Shown here: positions 49,233 to 58,757 of the stretch, in pieces | Numbering within the stretch: position 1 is the stretch's first letter | Layout: each line of letters opens with the position of its first letter | Assembly: GCF_014673215.1 (NCBI RefSeq) | Contig: NZ_JACWMS010000001.1 | Span: forward strand, 62,001 to 126,000 | Reading direction: 5' to 3' | DNA length: 64,000 nucleotides | Source of the DNA: Gordonia hankookensis | Lineage (GTDB): Bacteria; Actinomycetota; Actinomycetes; Mycobacteriales; Mycobacteriaceae | Position numbers and translations under genes: made by a program | Notes under the pieces: model-generated | Database searches by the model: none | What the model was told of the DNA's origin: nothing | The model's input: only the letters and a program-made list of their open reading frames with translations

Positions 49233-49997
49233 TCAGAGGGCTGTCAACACCTCGGCGTCGCCGTCGGTGATCGCGATCGTGTGTTCGCTGTGGGCCGTGC
49301 GTGAGCCGTCGGCGGACCGGATCGTCCAGCCGTCGGGGTCATAGACGATCTGCGACGTGCGCTGAGCGAGCCAGGGTTCCAGCGCCAGGGTGAGCCCGGG
49401 ACGCAGCCGCATCCCGTGCCCGGCGCGCCCGAGATTGGGGACATGCGGGTCCTCATGCATGGTGCGACCCAGCCCATGCCCGCCGAACTCGGTGTTCACG
49501 AGATAGCCGCGGGACGTGCAGATCTCGCCGATGGCGGCGGAGATGTCGCCGAGGCGATTGCCCGCCCGGGCCGCGGCGATACCGGCCACCAGAGCCGCTC
49601 TGGTCGTCTCGACCAGACGCTCGTCGTCACTGCGCGGGGTCCCGACGATCACCGTGCGCGCCGAGTCGGCCACCCAGCCGTCGATCGCCACGGCGATGTC
49701 CATGCTGAGCACGTCGCCGTCGGCGAGGACGTGGTGATGCGGCAGGCCGTGCAACACGGCGTCGTTGACCGAGAGGCAGATGACGTTTCGGAACGGCCCG
49801 CGACCGAAGGACGGCTCGTAGTCCCAGTAGCAGGAGACGGCACCACGCTCTTCGATCAGCTGACGCGCACGCATCTCGAGATCGAGCAGGTCGACACCGA
49901 TCTGCGCACGACCGGCCAGGTCGTCGAGCAGCTCCGCGATGAACCGCCCGGTCACCCGCATCGCCGCAACCTCTTCCGGTGACTTGAGTTCGATCAC
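49233..49997 (-). CDS. map: Methionine aminopeptidase, type I (regulated paralogue)
   Basis: A 254-residue type I methionine aminopeptidase, removing initiator Met from nascent proteins. Metal ligands are visible in order: Asp in DVLSMDIAVAIDGWVADSA, Asp in the same segment, His in FGGHGLGRTMHEDPHVPNLG, and Glu residues in LTLALEPWL and AHSEHTIAIT. The GTG at 49997 is chosen since AGGAGG lies 5 bases upstream and the protein then begins MIELKSPEEV as in relatives. Two palindromic operators separate it from the divergent XRE regulator, so this copy is regulated rather than constitutive; a housekeeping map may exist elsewhere. Confidence 0.92.
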   Translation of the reverse strand: MIELKSPEEVAAMRVTGRFIAELLDDLAGRAQIGVDLLDLEMRARQLIEERGAVSCYWDYEPSFGRGPFRNVICLSVNDAVLHGLPHHHVLADGDVLSMDIAVAIDGWVADSARTVIVGTPRSDDERLVETTRAALVAGIAAARAGNRLGDISAAIGEICTSRGYLVNTEFGGHGLGRTMHEDPHVPNLGRAGHGMRLRPGLTLALEPWLAQRTSQIVYDPDGWTIRSADGSRTAHSEHTIAITDGDAEVLTAL

Positions 49998-50023
49998 TGC
50001 GGCCTCCTGCATCCAGCTCCTGC

Positions 50024-50037
50024 GGTATTTGAATACC
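50024..50037. promoter_or_regulatory. XRE operator-like palindrome 1
   Basis: GGTAT-TTGA-ATACC (6-base perfect arms GGTATT/AATACC). It lies 27 bases from the map start codon, just after a TAGGGT -10-like element for map, so binding would block map transcription. Confidence 0.65.
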
Positions 50038-50055
50038 ACCCTACGGAACGCGGTC

Positions 50056-50069
50056 GGTATTTTCATACC
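50056..50069. promoter_or_regulatory. XRE operator-like palindrome 2
   Basis: GGTAT-TTTC-ATACC, same half-sites as the first copy, 32 bases away (about three helical turns, same face of DNA). It lies in the -35 region of the XRE gene. Confidence 0.65.
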
Positions 50070-50077
50070 GAGGTCGC

Positions 50078-50083
50078 TAGAGT
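50078..50083 (+). promoter_or_regulatory. -10 element of a probable leaderless XRE mRNA
   Basis: TAGAGT fits TANNNT and ends 6 bases before the ATG at 50090. No ribosome site. Confidence 0.45.
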
Positions 50084-50089
50084 GTGCTC

Positions 50090-50353
50090 ATGGTTCGTGC
50101 ACCACTGACCGCAGAGCAGATCGCCGCCGGCCGCAGGCTCGGGGCGCTGCTGCGCGACTCTCGCGGCAACCGCACGACGCATGAGGTGGCAGGTGCGGCG
50201 GGGATCTCCCCGGAGACGCTGCGCAAGATCGAAACCGGCCGGCTGCTGACGCCGTCGTTCGCGACCGTCGTGGCACTCAGCCGGGTCCTGGATGTCTCGG
50301 TGGAGACGCTCGCCACGGCGATGAATGGCGAGGTGACAGCTCACATCGGCTGA
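50090..50353 (+). CDS. XRE-family HTH regulator
   Basis: An 87-residue single-domain regulator: TAEQIAAGRRLGALLRDSRG, then the helix-turn-helix TTHEVAGAAGISPETLRKIE with TGRLLTPSFATVVALSRVL. No sensor domain. Divergent from map with twin palindromes between them, so it probably represses map and itself. XRE-map pairs recur in actinobacteria as far as I recall. The end overlaps the convergent DUF2567 gene by 13 bases. Confidence 0.88.
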   Translation: MVRAPLTAEQIAAGRRLGALLRDSRGNRTTHEVAGAAGISPETLRKIETGRLLTPSFATVVALSRVLDVSVETLATAMNGEVTAHIG

Positions 50354-50937
50354 GCCGTGGGCCGCAGCTGCTCCTCGCTGCGTGCGTCGAGCAGGTCCCC
50401 GACGCCCAGGTCACCGTGGCGCGAGGCGAGCGCGAGACCGAGATAGACCAGCGATGCGGCCAGCGGCGCGCTCACGAACAGGACCCAAGGACCGGCGATC
50501 CCACCCCGCACGGCACCGTCGAGCCACAGGTCCGGGACCACCTCGAAGGTCGAGCCCACCGGCGACGACCTCGGGTCGTCGAAACGCCAGTCGGCCACCA
50601 TCGTGCCGACCCAGGCCGCGAGGAGCGAGCCGATCACCGTCGAGATCACCACGGCGCCGAATCCCAGCGGGCCCCGCCACCGACGACTCGCGAACCATGC
50701 GATCACCACCGCGACCACCCCATAGCCGAACAAGAGCAGCGCGAATGTTCCGACGCCCGCGAACTCCTCCGGGAACTCACCTGCCGGGATGAGCGCCGAG
50801 TCGGCATCGACCACCCGGCCCGACATCGCCGGGGTCACCTCCGCCCAGATCATCCCGACCACCGAACCGAGCAGGACCACCACACCGATCACCGCGATCA
50901 GTGGCCCGACGGCACGCCCGCGTCCGGCGTCGGTCAT
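50341..50937 (-). CDS. DUF2567 membrane protein (Rv1591 type)
   Basis: A 198-residue membrane protein with four hydrophobic helices (about residues 12-32, 63-82, 90-112 and 145-168) matching the Rv1591/DUF2567 neighbour of the mycobacterial bio region. The extracytoplasmic loop after helix 1 contains [20 protein letters not shown]. Function unknown. Its ATG overlaps the stop of the preceding zinc-ribbon gene by four bases (ATGA). Confidence 0.8.
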   Translation of the reverse strand: MTDAGRGRAVGPLIAVIGVVVLLGSVVGMIWAEVTPAMSGRVVDADSALIPAGEFPEEFAGVGTFALLLFGYGVVAVVIAWFASRRWRGPLGFGAVVISTVIGSLLAAWVGTMVADWRFDDPRSSPVGSTFEVVPDLWLDGAVRGGIAGPWVLFVSAPLAASLVYLGLALASRHGDLGVGDLLDARSEEQLRPTAQPM

Positions 50938-51206
50938 CGCAGGCCCAGTTCGGTCGAATCGATCGTCCCGTGCCGGGAGCACCGGGCACCCCATCCGTCC
51001 GGACGTACCTGCACCACCATGCGTCGACCACACTGCCCGCAGAACCGGGGTGGTTCCAGCCCCATCCGGGCGGCCGTCGGCACCGCATCGGCCGACTCCA
51101 GTTCGAGCTCGAGTCCGGTGTGGACACCGAACCGGCAGGGCTGGGCCAGGGGGCCCGGGATCTCATGCAGCGCGTCCGGAATGCCCGAGGGCCCCGGCGT
51201 CGTCAT
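50934..51206 (-). CDS. Small zinc-ribbon-like protein (Rv1590 type)
   Basis: A 90-residue protein ending in [20 protein letters not shown] followed by [12 protein letters not shown]: CxxC plus C and H form a likely zinc site. Position after bioB equals Rv1590 in mycobacteria. The ATG at 51206 is taken, with a GTG at 51218 as alternative. Function unknown; possibly a small nucleic-acid or protein-binding module. Confidence 0.72.
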   Translation of the reverse strand: MTTPGPSGIPDALHEIPGPLAQPCRFGVHTGLELELESADAVPTAARMGLEPPRFCGQCGRRMVVQVRPDGWGARCSRHGTIDSTELGLR

Positions 51207-51228
51207 CGGAGACGTCACGTCGTCGAGC

Positions 51229-52257
51229 CTAGATGCTGTCGTTGAGTGCTTTGATCGGCATCGACAGATCCGACAGGAGATCGAGGTCGTCTTCGGCCGG
51301 TCGGCCCAGCGTGGTGAGGTAATTGCCGACGATGACGGCGTTGATGCCGCCGAGGATGCCCTGCTGGGCGCCGAGATCGCCGAGTGTGATCTCGCGACCA
51401 CCCGCGAACCGCAGGATCGTGCGCGGCAGCGCGAGACGGAACGCCGCGACCGACCGCAGCGCCTCCGAGGCCGGCAGGACGTCGAGGTCGCCGAAGGGGG
51501 TGCCCGGGCGCGGGTTGAGGAAGTTGAGGGGTACTTCGTCGGGCTCCAGCGACGCGAGGTCGGCGGCGAACTCAGCGCGCTGCTCCAGGCTCTCCCCCAT
51601 GCCGAGGATGCCGCCGCAGCAGACCTCCATACCGGCGTCGCGGACCATCCGCAGCGTGTCCCAGCGCTCCTCCCAGGTGTGGGTCGTCACCACATTCGGG
51701 AAATGGCTGCGGGCCGTCTCCAGATTGTGGTTGTACCGGTGGACGCCCATGTCCTTGAGCTGATCCACCTGCTCCTGGGTGAGCATGCCGAGGCTGCAGG
51801 CGATCTGGATGTCGACCTCGTTGCGGATCGCCTCGATGCCTGCCGCGACCTGGCTCAGCAGCCGCTTGTCGGGCCCGCGGACCGCCGCGACGATGCAGAA
51901 CTCGGTGGCGCCGGTCTTCGCGGTCTGCTTGGCGGCCTCCACGAGCGACGGGATGTCGATCCACGCGCTGCGCACGGGCGACGCGAAGAGGCCGGACTGC
52001 GAACAGAAGTGGCAATCCTCGGGGCAGCCGCCGGTCTTGAGCGAGATGATGCCCTCGACCTCGACCTCGGGGCCGCACCACCGCATCCGGACATCGTGGG
52101 CCAGCTGCAGCAGTTCGATCAGACGCTCTTCGGGCAGCCGCAGCACCTCGAGGACCTGGTCGCGGCTCAGCGGCTCCCCGCGGTCGAGGACCTGTGCGCG
52201 CGCGACGTCGAGGATATCGCCGGTTGTCGGTTCGGATACGACGGGTGCCTGGGTCAC
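51229..52257 (-). CDS. bioB: Biotin synthase
   Basis: A 342-residue radical SAM enzyme that inserts sulfur into dethiobiotin. The [4Fe-4S] cysteines are in [17 protein letters not shown]; [2Fe-2S] ligand residues lie in [21 protein letters not shown], and [14 protein letters not shown]. Also [14 protein letters not shown] and [14 protein letters not shown] start overlaps the bioD stop by four bases. Confidence 0.96.
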   Translation of the reverse strand: MTQAPVVSEPTTGDILDVARAQVLDRGEPLSRDQVLEVLRLPEERLIELLQLAHDVRMRWCGPEVEVEGIISLKTGGCPEDCHFCSQSGLFASPVRSAWIDIPSLVEAAKQTAKTGATEFCIVAAVRGPDKRLLSQVAAGIEAIRNEVDIQIACSLGMLTQEQVDQLKDMGVHRYNHNLETARSHFPNVVTTHTWEERWDTLRMVRDAGMEVCCGGILGMGESLEQRAEFAADLASLEPDEVPLNFLNPRPGTPFGDLDVLPASEALRSVAAFRLALPRTILRFAGGREITLGDLGAQQGILGGINAVIVGNYLTTLGRPAEDDLDLLSDLSMPIKALNDSI

Positions 52258-53069
52258 GAGTGAACTCCTTCGGTGGACTGGCTCTCAGGGTGGGCGGACG
52301 GTGCCGCCGCGGAAATCTCGGTTGCTGTCGGCGCGAATTCGGTTGCTGTCGAGGCGAATTCGGTTGCTGTCGGCGGGCGGGCGGTCTCGCGCCGAAGCCA
52401 GTCGGTGTCGATCCACGACGGCGCGCGGCGACGGAACTCCGTCCGATCGAGAGCCCCCGCGCCTGCGGGGATCACGCCGACGATCGGCACCCCGGTGACA
52501 CGTGGCAGATCAGTGCGGTTACAGGTCATCGCGAGATCGGGGTCGGCAGGCCAGGAGCCGACCACGAGGCCGGCCGGACGCAGGCCGCGGGCAACGATCG
52601 CACCGACGGTGAGCTCGGCATGGTTGAGTGCACCGAGTCCCGGCGGAACCACGACGAGCACATCCGCATCGGTGGCCGACGCGACATCGAGCAGGGTCAC
52701 TCCGTCGGCCAGTCGGACCAGGACACCACCAGCGCCCTCCACGAAGGTGACGTCGTGGTCGGCGGACATCGCGATGATGGCGGCCGAGACGGCGTCGGGA
52801 TCGAGCTGAGCCATCCCGGCTCGCCGGGCGGCCGTGTCCGGCGCGAGCGGATCGGGAAAGCGAGCGCATTCGACGGTCCTGAGCGGACCGGCCAACTCGT
52901 CGATCACCGCCAGGTCGCCGCGCTCCCCGGGCATGACCCCGGTCTGTGCCGGTTTGCACACGGCTGCGGTCAATTCCGCCTCGGCAGCGGCCGCGACCAA
53001 CGCAGCCGTGACGATGGTCTTGCCGACGTCGGTGGACGTGCCGGTGACCGCGAGGACATGTCCGGTCAT
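52254..53069 (-). CDS. bioD: Dethiobiotin synthetase with repeat tail
   Basis: A 271-residue ATP-dependent carboxylase-type enzyme closing the ureido ring. P-loop [36 protein letters not shown] and [19 protein letters not shown] are visible. The C-terminus carries an extra tail with three imperfect TATEFA repeats (52312-52376 in DNA, 21-base unit). ATG start overlaps bioF by four bases. Confidence 0.93.
   Translation of the reverse strand: MTGHVLAVTGTSTDVGKTIVTAALVAAAAEAELTAAVCKPAQTGVMPGERGDLAVIDELAGPLRTVECARFPDPLAPDTAARRAGMAQLDPDAVSAAIIAMSADHDVTFVEGAGGVLVRLADGVTLLDVASATDADVLVVVPPGLGALNHAELTVGAIVARGLRPAGLVVGSWPADPDLAMTCNRTDLPRVTGVPIVGVIPAGAGALDRTEFRRRAPSWIDTDWLRRETARPPTATEFASTATEFAPTATEISAAAPSAHPESQSTEGVHS
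52312..52376. repeat. 21-base tandem repeat in bioD tail
   Basis: Three imperfect copies around gaattcggttgctgtcg encode [20 protein letters not shown]. In frame, confined to the non-conserved C-terminal tail. Confidence 0.8.
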
Positions 53070-54280
53070 CGCTCGGCGCCCCCTCGGATCCCGCCCTCTC
53101 GGATCCCGACCTCCCGCAGCGCGCCCATGACCACGTCGGCGACGTGGTCGATCAGTGGTCCGTCGAGATCGGCCCGCACCGTCAGCCGCAGTCGCGAAGT
53201 GCCCGCGGGCACCGACGGCGGGCGAAAGCAGCCCACGAGGACTCCGCGATCCCGGCAGATCGCGGCGGCGTCCACCGCTGCTTGTGGTTCTCCGATGATC
53301 AACGAGATGACCGCAGCAGCCGGGTCGGGTACACCGATCGCGGCCGCGAGCCGGACGGCGTTGGCGCGCAGTCGGTCCGGCATCACCGCATCCGAGCGGA
53401 GCAGCCCGAGTGCGGCGCGCGCCGCACCGACCGCCGCCGGATTGAGCCCGGTGTCGAAGATGAACGTCCGCGCCCGATCGATCAGGTGTGAACGCAGCAA
53501 CGCCGATCCGAGCACCACCCCGCCCTGCGCGCCCAACGATTTGGACAGCACCGTCGTGACCACCAGATCCGGAGCCCCCGAGAGTCCGCGCTCGGCGACC
53601 AGTCCCCGACCACCCGGTCCGCGCACCCCGAGCGCGTGCGCCTCGTCGACGAGCAATGCGGCGCCGTGTTCGCGGGCCGCCGAATACAACTCGGCGACGG
53701 GCGCCGGTTCGCCGTCGATGCTGTAGACCGAATCGGTGACCACCAGGGCCCGCTGTTCGGTCCGCTCACGCAGGGCCGCACGCACCGCGGCGTGGTCACC
53801 GCGACCGGTCACCACCACCCGCGCCCGCGACAGCCGGCACCCATCGATCAGCGACGCATGCGTACCCGTGTCGCTGACGATCAGGTCGCCCCGGCCGGCC
53901 AGCGCGGTGATCGCCCCGACGTTGGCGAGATAGCCCGACGAGAAGGCCAGCGCAGCAGGGAAACCGAGGAAGTCGGCGAGTTCGTCCTCGAGGTCGACGT
54001 GGAGCTCGGTGGTCCCGACGACGAGCCTCGACGCGGTCGATCCGGCACCCCAGGTGTCCAGCGCGGCGTGGGCACCGGCGACGACGGCCGGATGGCCGGA
54101 GAGGCCGAGGTAGTCGTTGGAGGCCACATTGACCATCGTCGGATCAGGGGTTCGCACAACGGGTTCGCGATGCAATCCGGCGGCGCGCAGACGCGCGGCC
54201 TCGTCGGCCAGCCAGGCCAGCGCGTCGTCGCCGTCGCTGACCGACGTGATCGCGGAATCCGGCAGCTCGGTGGTGGTCAT
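53066..54280 (-). CDS. bioF: 8-amino-7-oxononanoate synthase
   Basis: A 404-residue PLP enzyme condensing pimeloyl thioester with alanine. Marks: [73 protein letters not shown] and the PLP lysine in [22 protein letters not shown] start overlaps bioA by four bases (ATGA). Confidence 0.95.
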   Translation of the reverse strand: MTTTELPDSAITSVSDGDDALAWLADEAARLRAAGLHREPVVRTPDPTMVNVASNDYLGLSGHPAVVAGAHAALDTWGAGSTASRLVVGTTELHVDLEDELADFLGFPAALAFSSGYLANVGAITALAGRGDLIVSDTGTHASLIDGCRLSRARVVVTGRGDHAAVRAALRERTEQRALVVTDSVYSIDGEPAPVAELYSAAREHGAALLVDEAHALGVRGPGGRGLVAERGLSGAPDLVVTTVLSKSLGAQGGVVLGSALLRSHLIDRARTFIFDTGLNPAAVGAARAALGLLRSDAVMPDRLRANAVRLAAAIGVPDPAAAVISLIIGEPQAAVDAAAICRDRGVLVGCFRPPSVPAGTSRLRLTVRADLDGPLIDHVADVVMGALREVGIREGGIRGGAER

Positions 54281-55596
54281 CGGATGGCTCCCGCGACGAG
54301 CTCGGTGGACAGACATGCCTGCGCGGCGGCGCGTACCCCCCGGCTGATGGTGTCGATGTCGTCGTCGGTGCAGACGAACGGGGGCATCACGTAGATGAGA
54401 TCCCGGAACGGCCGGACCCATACGCCCTCGTCCAGGGCGGCCGCGGTGGCGGCCGCGATGTCCACCGGCCGGTCGAGCTGGACGACCCCGATGGCCCCCT
54501 GTACCCGGACGTCGACGATCCCCGTACGACCGTCGAGGTCGGCAAGTCCCGTCCGCAACCGGTTCTCGATCGCCTGCACCCGTTCCTGCCACGGGGAATC
54601 GAGCAGCAGTTCGACCGCGGCGACCGCGACGGCGCACGCCAGCGGATTCGCCATGAAGGTCGGCCCGTGCGCGAGCCCGCCCGCTTCCCCGGCACTGATG
54701 ACCGCGGCGATCTCAGGCGTGCACAATGTGGCCGCCAAGGTCAGGTATCCGCCTGTCAGCGCCTTGCCCAAGCACATGATGTCCGGGGCGACCCCGGCAT
54801 GATCGGCCGCGAACAGTTCACCCGTGCGGCCGAATCCGGTCGCGATCTCGTCGAAGATCAGCAGGATGCCTGCACGGTCGCAGATGCGACGCAGCTCGCC
54901 GAGGTAGCGCGGATCGTGGAAACGCATCCCGCCCGCGCCCTGCACGACCGGTTCCACGATGACGGCGGCCAGCCGGTCGCGATGCCGTTCGACCGCGGAT
55001 TTCAGAACGCCGACATAGTCGTCGTCGAACGCCGCAGGCGGCGCGGGCACAAAGACCTGCTCGGTGAGGACATCGGTCCACATCGAGTGCATGCCGCCGT
55101 CGGGGTCGCAGACGCTCATCGGTGTGAACGTGTCGCCGTGGTAGCCACCGCGCCACGTGAGCAGCCGGGTCCGCTCCCCGTGGCCGCGACTGCGCCAGTA
55201 CTGCAGCGCCATCTTGACCGCCACCTCCACCGACACCGAACCGGAGTCGCAGAAGAAGACCTTCTGGAGCGGCTCGGGGGTGATCGACGCGAGAAGCTGT
55301 GCCAGCCTGGCGGCGGGTTCGTGGGTCAGACCGCCGAACATCACGTGTGACATCGCCCCGAGCTGACGGGTCACCGCGGAGTCGAGAACCGGATGGCGGT
55401 AGCCGTGAATCGCCGCCCACCACGAGCTCATCCCGTCGACGACGGTGCGACCGTCGCCCAATTCCAGCCGGACCCCCTGCGCGCCCCGCACCACCAGTGG
55501 ACGCGGCTGCGCCGGGTCGATGCCTGCCGCAGGCATCGCGCCATACGGATGCCAGACATGCTCGGCATCGATACGACTGATGGCGGCCTCGTCCAC
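54277..55596 (-). CDS. bioA: Adenosylmethionine-8-amino-7-oxononanoate aminotransferase
   Basis: A 439-residue class-III aminotransferase, first gene of the biotin operon, making DAPA with SAM as amino donor. Marks: [95 protein letters not shown] and the PLP lysine in [21 protein letters not shown] at 55596 is chosen for the GGAGGA site 7 bases upstream. Tandem operators for BioQ lie 46-83 bases upstream. Confidence 0.95.
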   Translation of the reverse strand: MDEAAISRIDAEHVWHPYGAMPAAGIDPAQPRPLVVRGAQGVRLELGDGRTVVDGMSSWWAAIHGYRHPVLDSAVTRQLGAMSHVMFGGLTHEPAARLAQLLASITPEPLQKVFFCDSGSVSVEVAVKMALQYWRSRGHGERTRLLTWRGGYHGDTFTPMSVCDPDGGMHSMWTDVLTEQVFVPAPPAAFDDDYVGVLKSAVERHRDRLAAVIVEPVVQGAGGMRFHDPRYLGELRRICDRAGILLIFDEIATGFGRTGELFAADHAGVAPDIMCLGKALTGGYLTLAATLCTPEIAAVISAGEAGGLAHGPTFMANPLACAVAVAAVELLLDSPWQERVQAIENRLRTGLADLDGRTGIVDVRVQGAIGVVQLDRPVDIAAATAAALDEGVWVRPFRDLIYVMPPFVCTDDDIDTISRGVRAAAQACLSTELVAGAIR

Positions 55597-55641
55597 GGCG
55601 ATGTCCTCCGAGATCGGGAGATGCCGTTCGGGCTGACGGCG

Positions 55642-55679
55642 TCCTGGACACTGTACAGGTTTCCTGAACGCTGTACAGG
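55642..55679. promoter_or_regulatory. bioQ operators: Tandem operator-like repeats between bioA and bioQ
   Basis: Two direct copies with a 20-base period: TCCTGGACACTGTACAGG (55642-55659) and TCCTGAACGCTGTACAGG (55662-55679), differing at two positions. Each is an imperfect palindrome (CCTGnAC...GTnCAGG) containing CTGTACAG. Minus-strand TACAGT inside the first copy could be the bioA -10. These are the most likely BioQ binding sites. Confidence 0.6.
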
Positions 55680-55707
55680 CCGCGCGTCGTCGGGTGCGCG
55701 CGCCCAT

Positions 55708-55713
55708 TACCCT
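55708..55713 (+). promoter_or_regulatory. -10 element of a probable leaderless bioQ mRNA
   Basis: TACCCT fits TANNNT and ends 6 bases before the GTG at 55720. Confidence 0.45.
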
Positions 55714-55719
55714 GAGCGA

Positions 55720-56316
55720 GTGAGCAACAATCGGGCCGACGTCCTGCGAGCGGCTCGGCACATCCTCACCGACCACAGTCTCGCCGACCTCTCGATGCGG
55801 CGGCTCGCCGCGGACCTCGGCGTCCGCCCGAACGCCCTGTACTGGCATTTCCCGAACAAGCAGACGCTGCTGGCAGCCCTGTCCGACGACATCCTCGGCG
55901 AGGTGCGCACGGCACCGGGGTCGCTGCCGTGGGATGAGCGGTTGGCGTTCCTGGCGACCGGGATGCGCGCGGCACTCCTCTCGGTGCCCGACAGCGCCGA
56001 GGTGGTGTCGTCGAGTTGGGCCAGCGGTCTGTCGCCGAAGTCGATCGCCATCGATCTGTCCTCGGTGGCCCGCGACGGCGGGCTGAGCGAGCGGGACGCC
56101 CGGGCGGTCGCGACCGCGGTGTGTCAGTTGGTGATCGGACTCACCATCGAGGAGCAGACACGGGCCCAGATGGAACGTCTCCAGGTGATCGAGCCGTCGG
56201 ATCGGGACTTCACCGCCGAGTTCACCGACGGCCTGAGCGTGATCCTCGACGGCGCGCGACTGCGCGCCTTGGCCGTGACTGCGTCGCCCGGCGCGGCCGA
56301 AAGTAAAGAAAAGTAA
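55720..56316 (+). CDS. bioQ: TetR-family regulator of biotin genes
   Basis: A 198-residue TetR protein: N-terminal HTH ([59 protein letters not shown]) and a TetR_C-like effector domain. Divergent from bioA with tandem repeats between, the arrangement known for BioQ in mycobacteria and corynebacteria, where it represses biotin synthesis and import. GTG start supported by the leaderless -10. Its effector is not evident from sequence. Confidence 0.85.
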   Translation: MSNNRADVLRAARHILTDHSLADLSMRRLAADLGVRPNALYWHFPNKQTLLAALSDDILGEVRTAPGSLPWDERLAFLATGMRAALLSVPDSAEVVSSSWASGLSPKSIAIDLSSVARDGGLSERDARAVATAVCQLVIGLTIEEQTRAQMERLQVIEPSDRDFTAEFTDGLSVILDGARLRALAVTASPGAAESKEK

Positions 56317-56480
56317 AGGTCAGCGGGGGTGTGACCGCAGGCGTGTCGGAGCGGACCGAATCGAGATATCACAGCTTGGACATGTAGATTGCTTCCCGAC
56401 ACCAGCCTCTGGCACACCAACCCAGTCGTCGCGCTCGGTTCGCCGAACACGTCGTCGAAACAGGAAGACGTACCCAGGTA

Positions 56481-58676
56481 GTGGCAGCTCCGACCCATAC
56501 CGCCGCCCCGGCCACGCCGGCACCGGTGGACAACGTGCCCGCGTACCGCACCGACCTCGATGGTCTGCGCGGGATCGCGATCGCACTCGTCGCGTGCTTC
56601 CACATCTGGTTCGGCCGGGTGTCGGGCGGTGTGGACGTCTTCCTCGCGCTGTCCGGGTATTTCTTCATCGGCTCGCTGCTCCGCCACGCGATCCACAGTC
56701 AGGCACCACACGTCACCTACCGCGACACGATCAATCCGTGGCCGCGCCTGAAGCGTCTGCTGCGTCGACTGCTGCCTGCCCTGTTCACCGTCCTGATCGC
56801 GGTCGCCGTCCTCACCGTCATCGTCATCCCGCAGACCCGCTGGGTCAGCATCGGACGCGAACTCGTCGCGAGCGCGCTGTACTACCAGAACTGGCATCTG
56901 GCGTTCAATTCCCAGGACTACCTGGCCGCGAGCTCGGCCAACAGCCCGCTCCAGCACATCTGGTCGATGTCGGTGCAGGGCCAGTTCTTCGTGGCGACGA
57001 TGGTCGTGGCCCTGGTGTTCGCCGCACTCATCAAACTGGCGGCGAAAGCTCTGGCGCCCCTGGCGGACCCACGGGTCATCCGGGTGCTCGTCGGGGTCGC
57101 CGTCCTGTTCGTGGCCGCCGTGTCGTTCTACTGGGCCCACATGCGCATGGGTGTCAATCAGCAGTTCAACTATTTCGACACCTTCTCGCGGGTCTGGGAA
57201 CCCCTCGCAGGCGGGCTGCTGGCCATCTGGCTGCCCAGCTGGCGCGTCCCGAGGTGGCTCCGCACCGTCGCTGCGGTCGTGGCCCTGGCCCTGATCGTCA
57301 CCTGCGGCTGGTGGATCGATGGAGTCGATTCCTACCCCGGTCCGTGGGCGCTGATACCGGTGGGCTCGACCCTGGTGATCATCTGGGCAGGTGCCACCGC
57401 CCTGGAGCGTCCGCGTCCGGGGGTCTCCCAGGCGCAGGCCCTCCCCCCGGTCAATCGGATGCTGGCCAGCCGGTGGCCGGTCTGGCTGGGCACCATCGCC
57501 TACTCCCTCTATCTCTGGCACTGGCCCCTGCTGATCTTCTACCTGACCTGGCGGGGCAAGGACCACGCCTCGGTCCTCGAGGGTGTGGTCCTGCTCGCTG
57601 TCTCGATCACGCTCGCCTGGCTCACCAAGCGCTACATCGAGGATCCGCTGCGCGGCGGCGGCCGGTCGCGGCTGGCGCACGCCCGTCGGGACGGGCACAC
57701 CCGCTGGCTGACCTACACATCGGTGCTGACGTCGGTCCTGGTGATCGCAACGCTGGTCACCGGAGTCGGTATCAAGATCTGGGATCGACACGTCTCGACG
57801 ATGGTCGTGGACACCAAGAATCTCGATCCGCGCCTGTATCCCGGTGGTCGGGCACTTCTCAACGGCCTGCCGGTGCCCGCACTGGATCCTCAGCCCTCGC
57901 CGCTACTGGTCACCAAGGACTTCCCGGAGACCTCCACCGACGGCTACATGAGCAGCTTCGAGGACCCCGACATCCACGTCGGTGTGTACGGCGACCCGAA
58001 CGCGACCAAGACGATCGCGCTGATCGGCGGATCACACGCCGAGATGTGGATCAGTGCACTGAACCTGCTCGGGCAACGCAATCACTTCAAGGTGACCACG
58101 TATCTGAAGATGGGTTGCCCGATGTCGACCGAGCTCGTCCCCAAACAGGACGGCATACCGTATCCGCAGTGCCACGACTGGGTGACCCGGGTCCAAAAGA
58201 AGGTCGTCGCCGACAAGCCGGACGCGATCTTCACCAACTCGACCCGGCCGCGGGACTACGAACCCGGCGACTGGGTGCCCCCGACCTACACGCCGATCTT
58301 CGACGATTTCATCGCGGCGGGCATCCAGGTGTTCGGCATCCGCGACACACCCTGGCCGCACAACGCCGCGGGTCTGATCGACACGCCGACATGTCTCGCC
58401 GACGGCGGGTCGGCCACGAGTTGCGCGACGCGACGGGCCGCGGCGCTGGCTCCCGAGGACCCGGCCAAGGCGTTGGCCGCCAGCCGCCCGATGTTCCACC
58501 CCCTCGACCTCTCGAACGGGGTCTGCGATGCCGAGTTGTGCCCGGCGATCGTCGGCAATGTGGTCGTCTACAAGGACTGGCATCACCTCAGCGCGACGTT
58601 TGTCCGCAGCCTGAGCGACGAGTTGGGCCGCCAGATGGCGGCGGCGGTGCCGTGGACGGGCCCGTCACCCCGTTGA
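56481..58676 (+). CDS. Membrane acyltransferase, AT3 plus SGNH domains (Rv1565c type)
   Basis: A 731-residue protein like Rv1565c/OatA proteins. The N-terminal acyltransferase-3 domain has about ten helices and the entry motif RTDLDGLRGIAIALVACFHI with the catalytic His, then FLALSGYFFIGS. After a final helix near residue 415, an extracytoplasmic SGNH domain has the Ser block IALIGGSHAEMW and the end block YKDWHHLSATFV. Predicted to transfer acetyl or acyl groups to cell-envelope glycans outside the membrane. GTG start; 164 bases after bioQ. Confidence 0.88.
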   Translation: MAAPTHTAAPATPAPVDNVPAYRTDLDGLRGIAIALVACFHIWFGRVSGGVDVFLALSGYFFIGSLLRHAIHSQAPHVTYRDTINPWPRLKRLLRRLLPALFTVLIAVAVLTVIVIPQTRWVSIGRELVASALYYQNWHLAFNSQDYLAASSANSPLQHIWSMSVQGQFFVATMVVALVFAALIKLAAKALAPLADPRVIRVLVGVAVLFVAAVSFYWAHMRMGVNQQFNYFDTFSRVWEPLAGGLLAIWLPSWRVPRWLRTVAAVVALALIVTCGWWIDGVDSYPGPWALIPVGSTLVIIWAGATALERPRPGVSQAQALPPVNRMLASRWPVWLGTIAYSLYLWHWPLLIFYLTWRGKDHASVLEGVVLLAVSITLAWLTKRYIEDPLRGGGRSRLAHARRDGHTRWLTYTSVLTSVLVIATLVTGVGIKIWDRHVSTMVVDTKNLDPRLYPGGRALLNGLPVPALDPQPSPLLVTKDFPETSTDGYMSSFEDPDIHVGVYGDPNATKTIALIGGSHAEMWISALNLLGQRNHFKVTTYLKMGCPMSTELVPKQDGIPYPQCHDWVTRVQKKVVADKPDAIFTNSTRPRDYEPGDWVPPTYTPIFDDFIAAGIQVFGIRDTPWPHNAAGLIDTPTCLADGGSATSCATRRAAALAPEDPAKALAASRPMFHPLDLSNGVCDAELCPAIVGNVVVYKDWHHLSATFVRSLSDELGRQMAAAVPWTGPSPR

Positions 58677-58745
58677 CGAGCTGTGACGTCGTCGATCACA
58701 CGTCGCCTGCGTGCTCTCCGAGATGAACCCGGGACCGTTGACGGC

Positions 58746-58751
58746 TAGTGT
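58746..58751 (+). promoter_or_regulatory. -10 element of a probable leaderless treX mRNA
   Basis: TAGTGT fits TANNNT and ends 6 bases before the ATG at 58758. No ribosome site. Confidence 0.45.
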
Positions 58752-58757
58752 CGTCTC

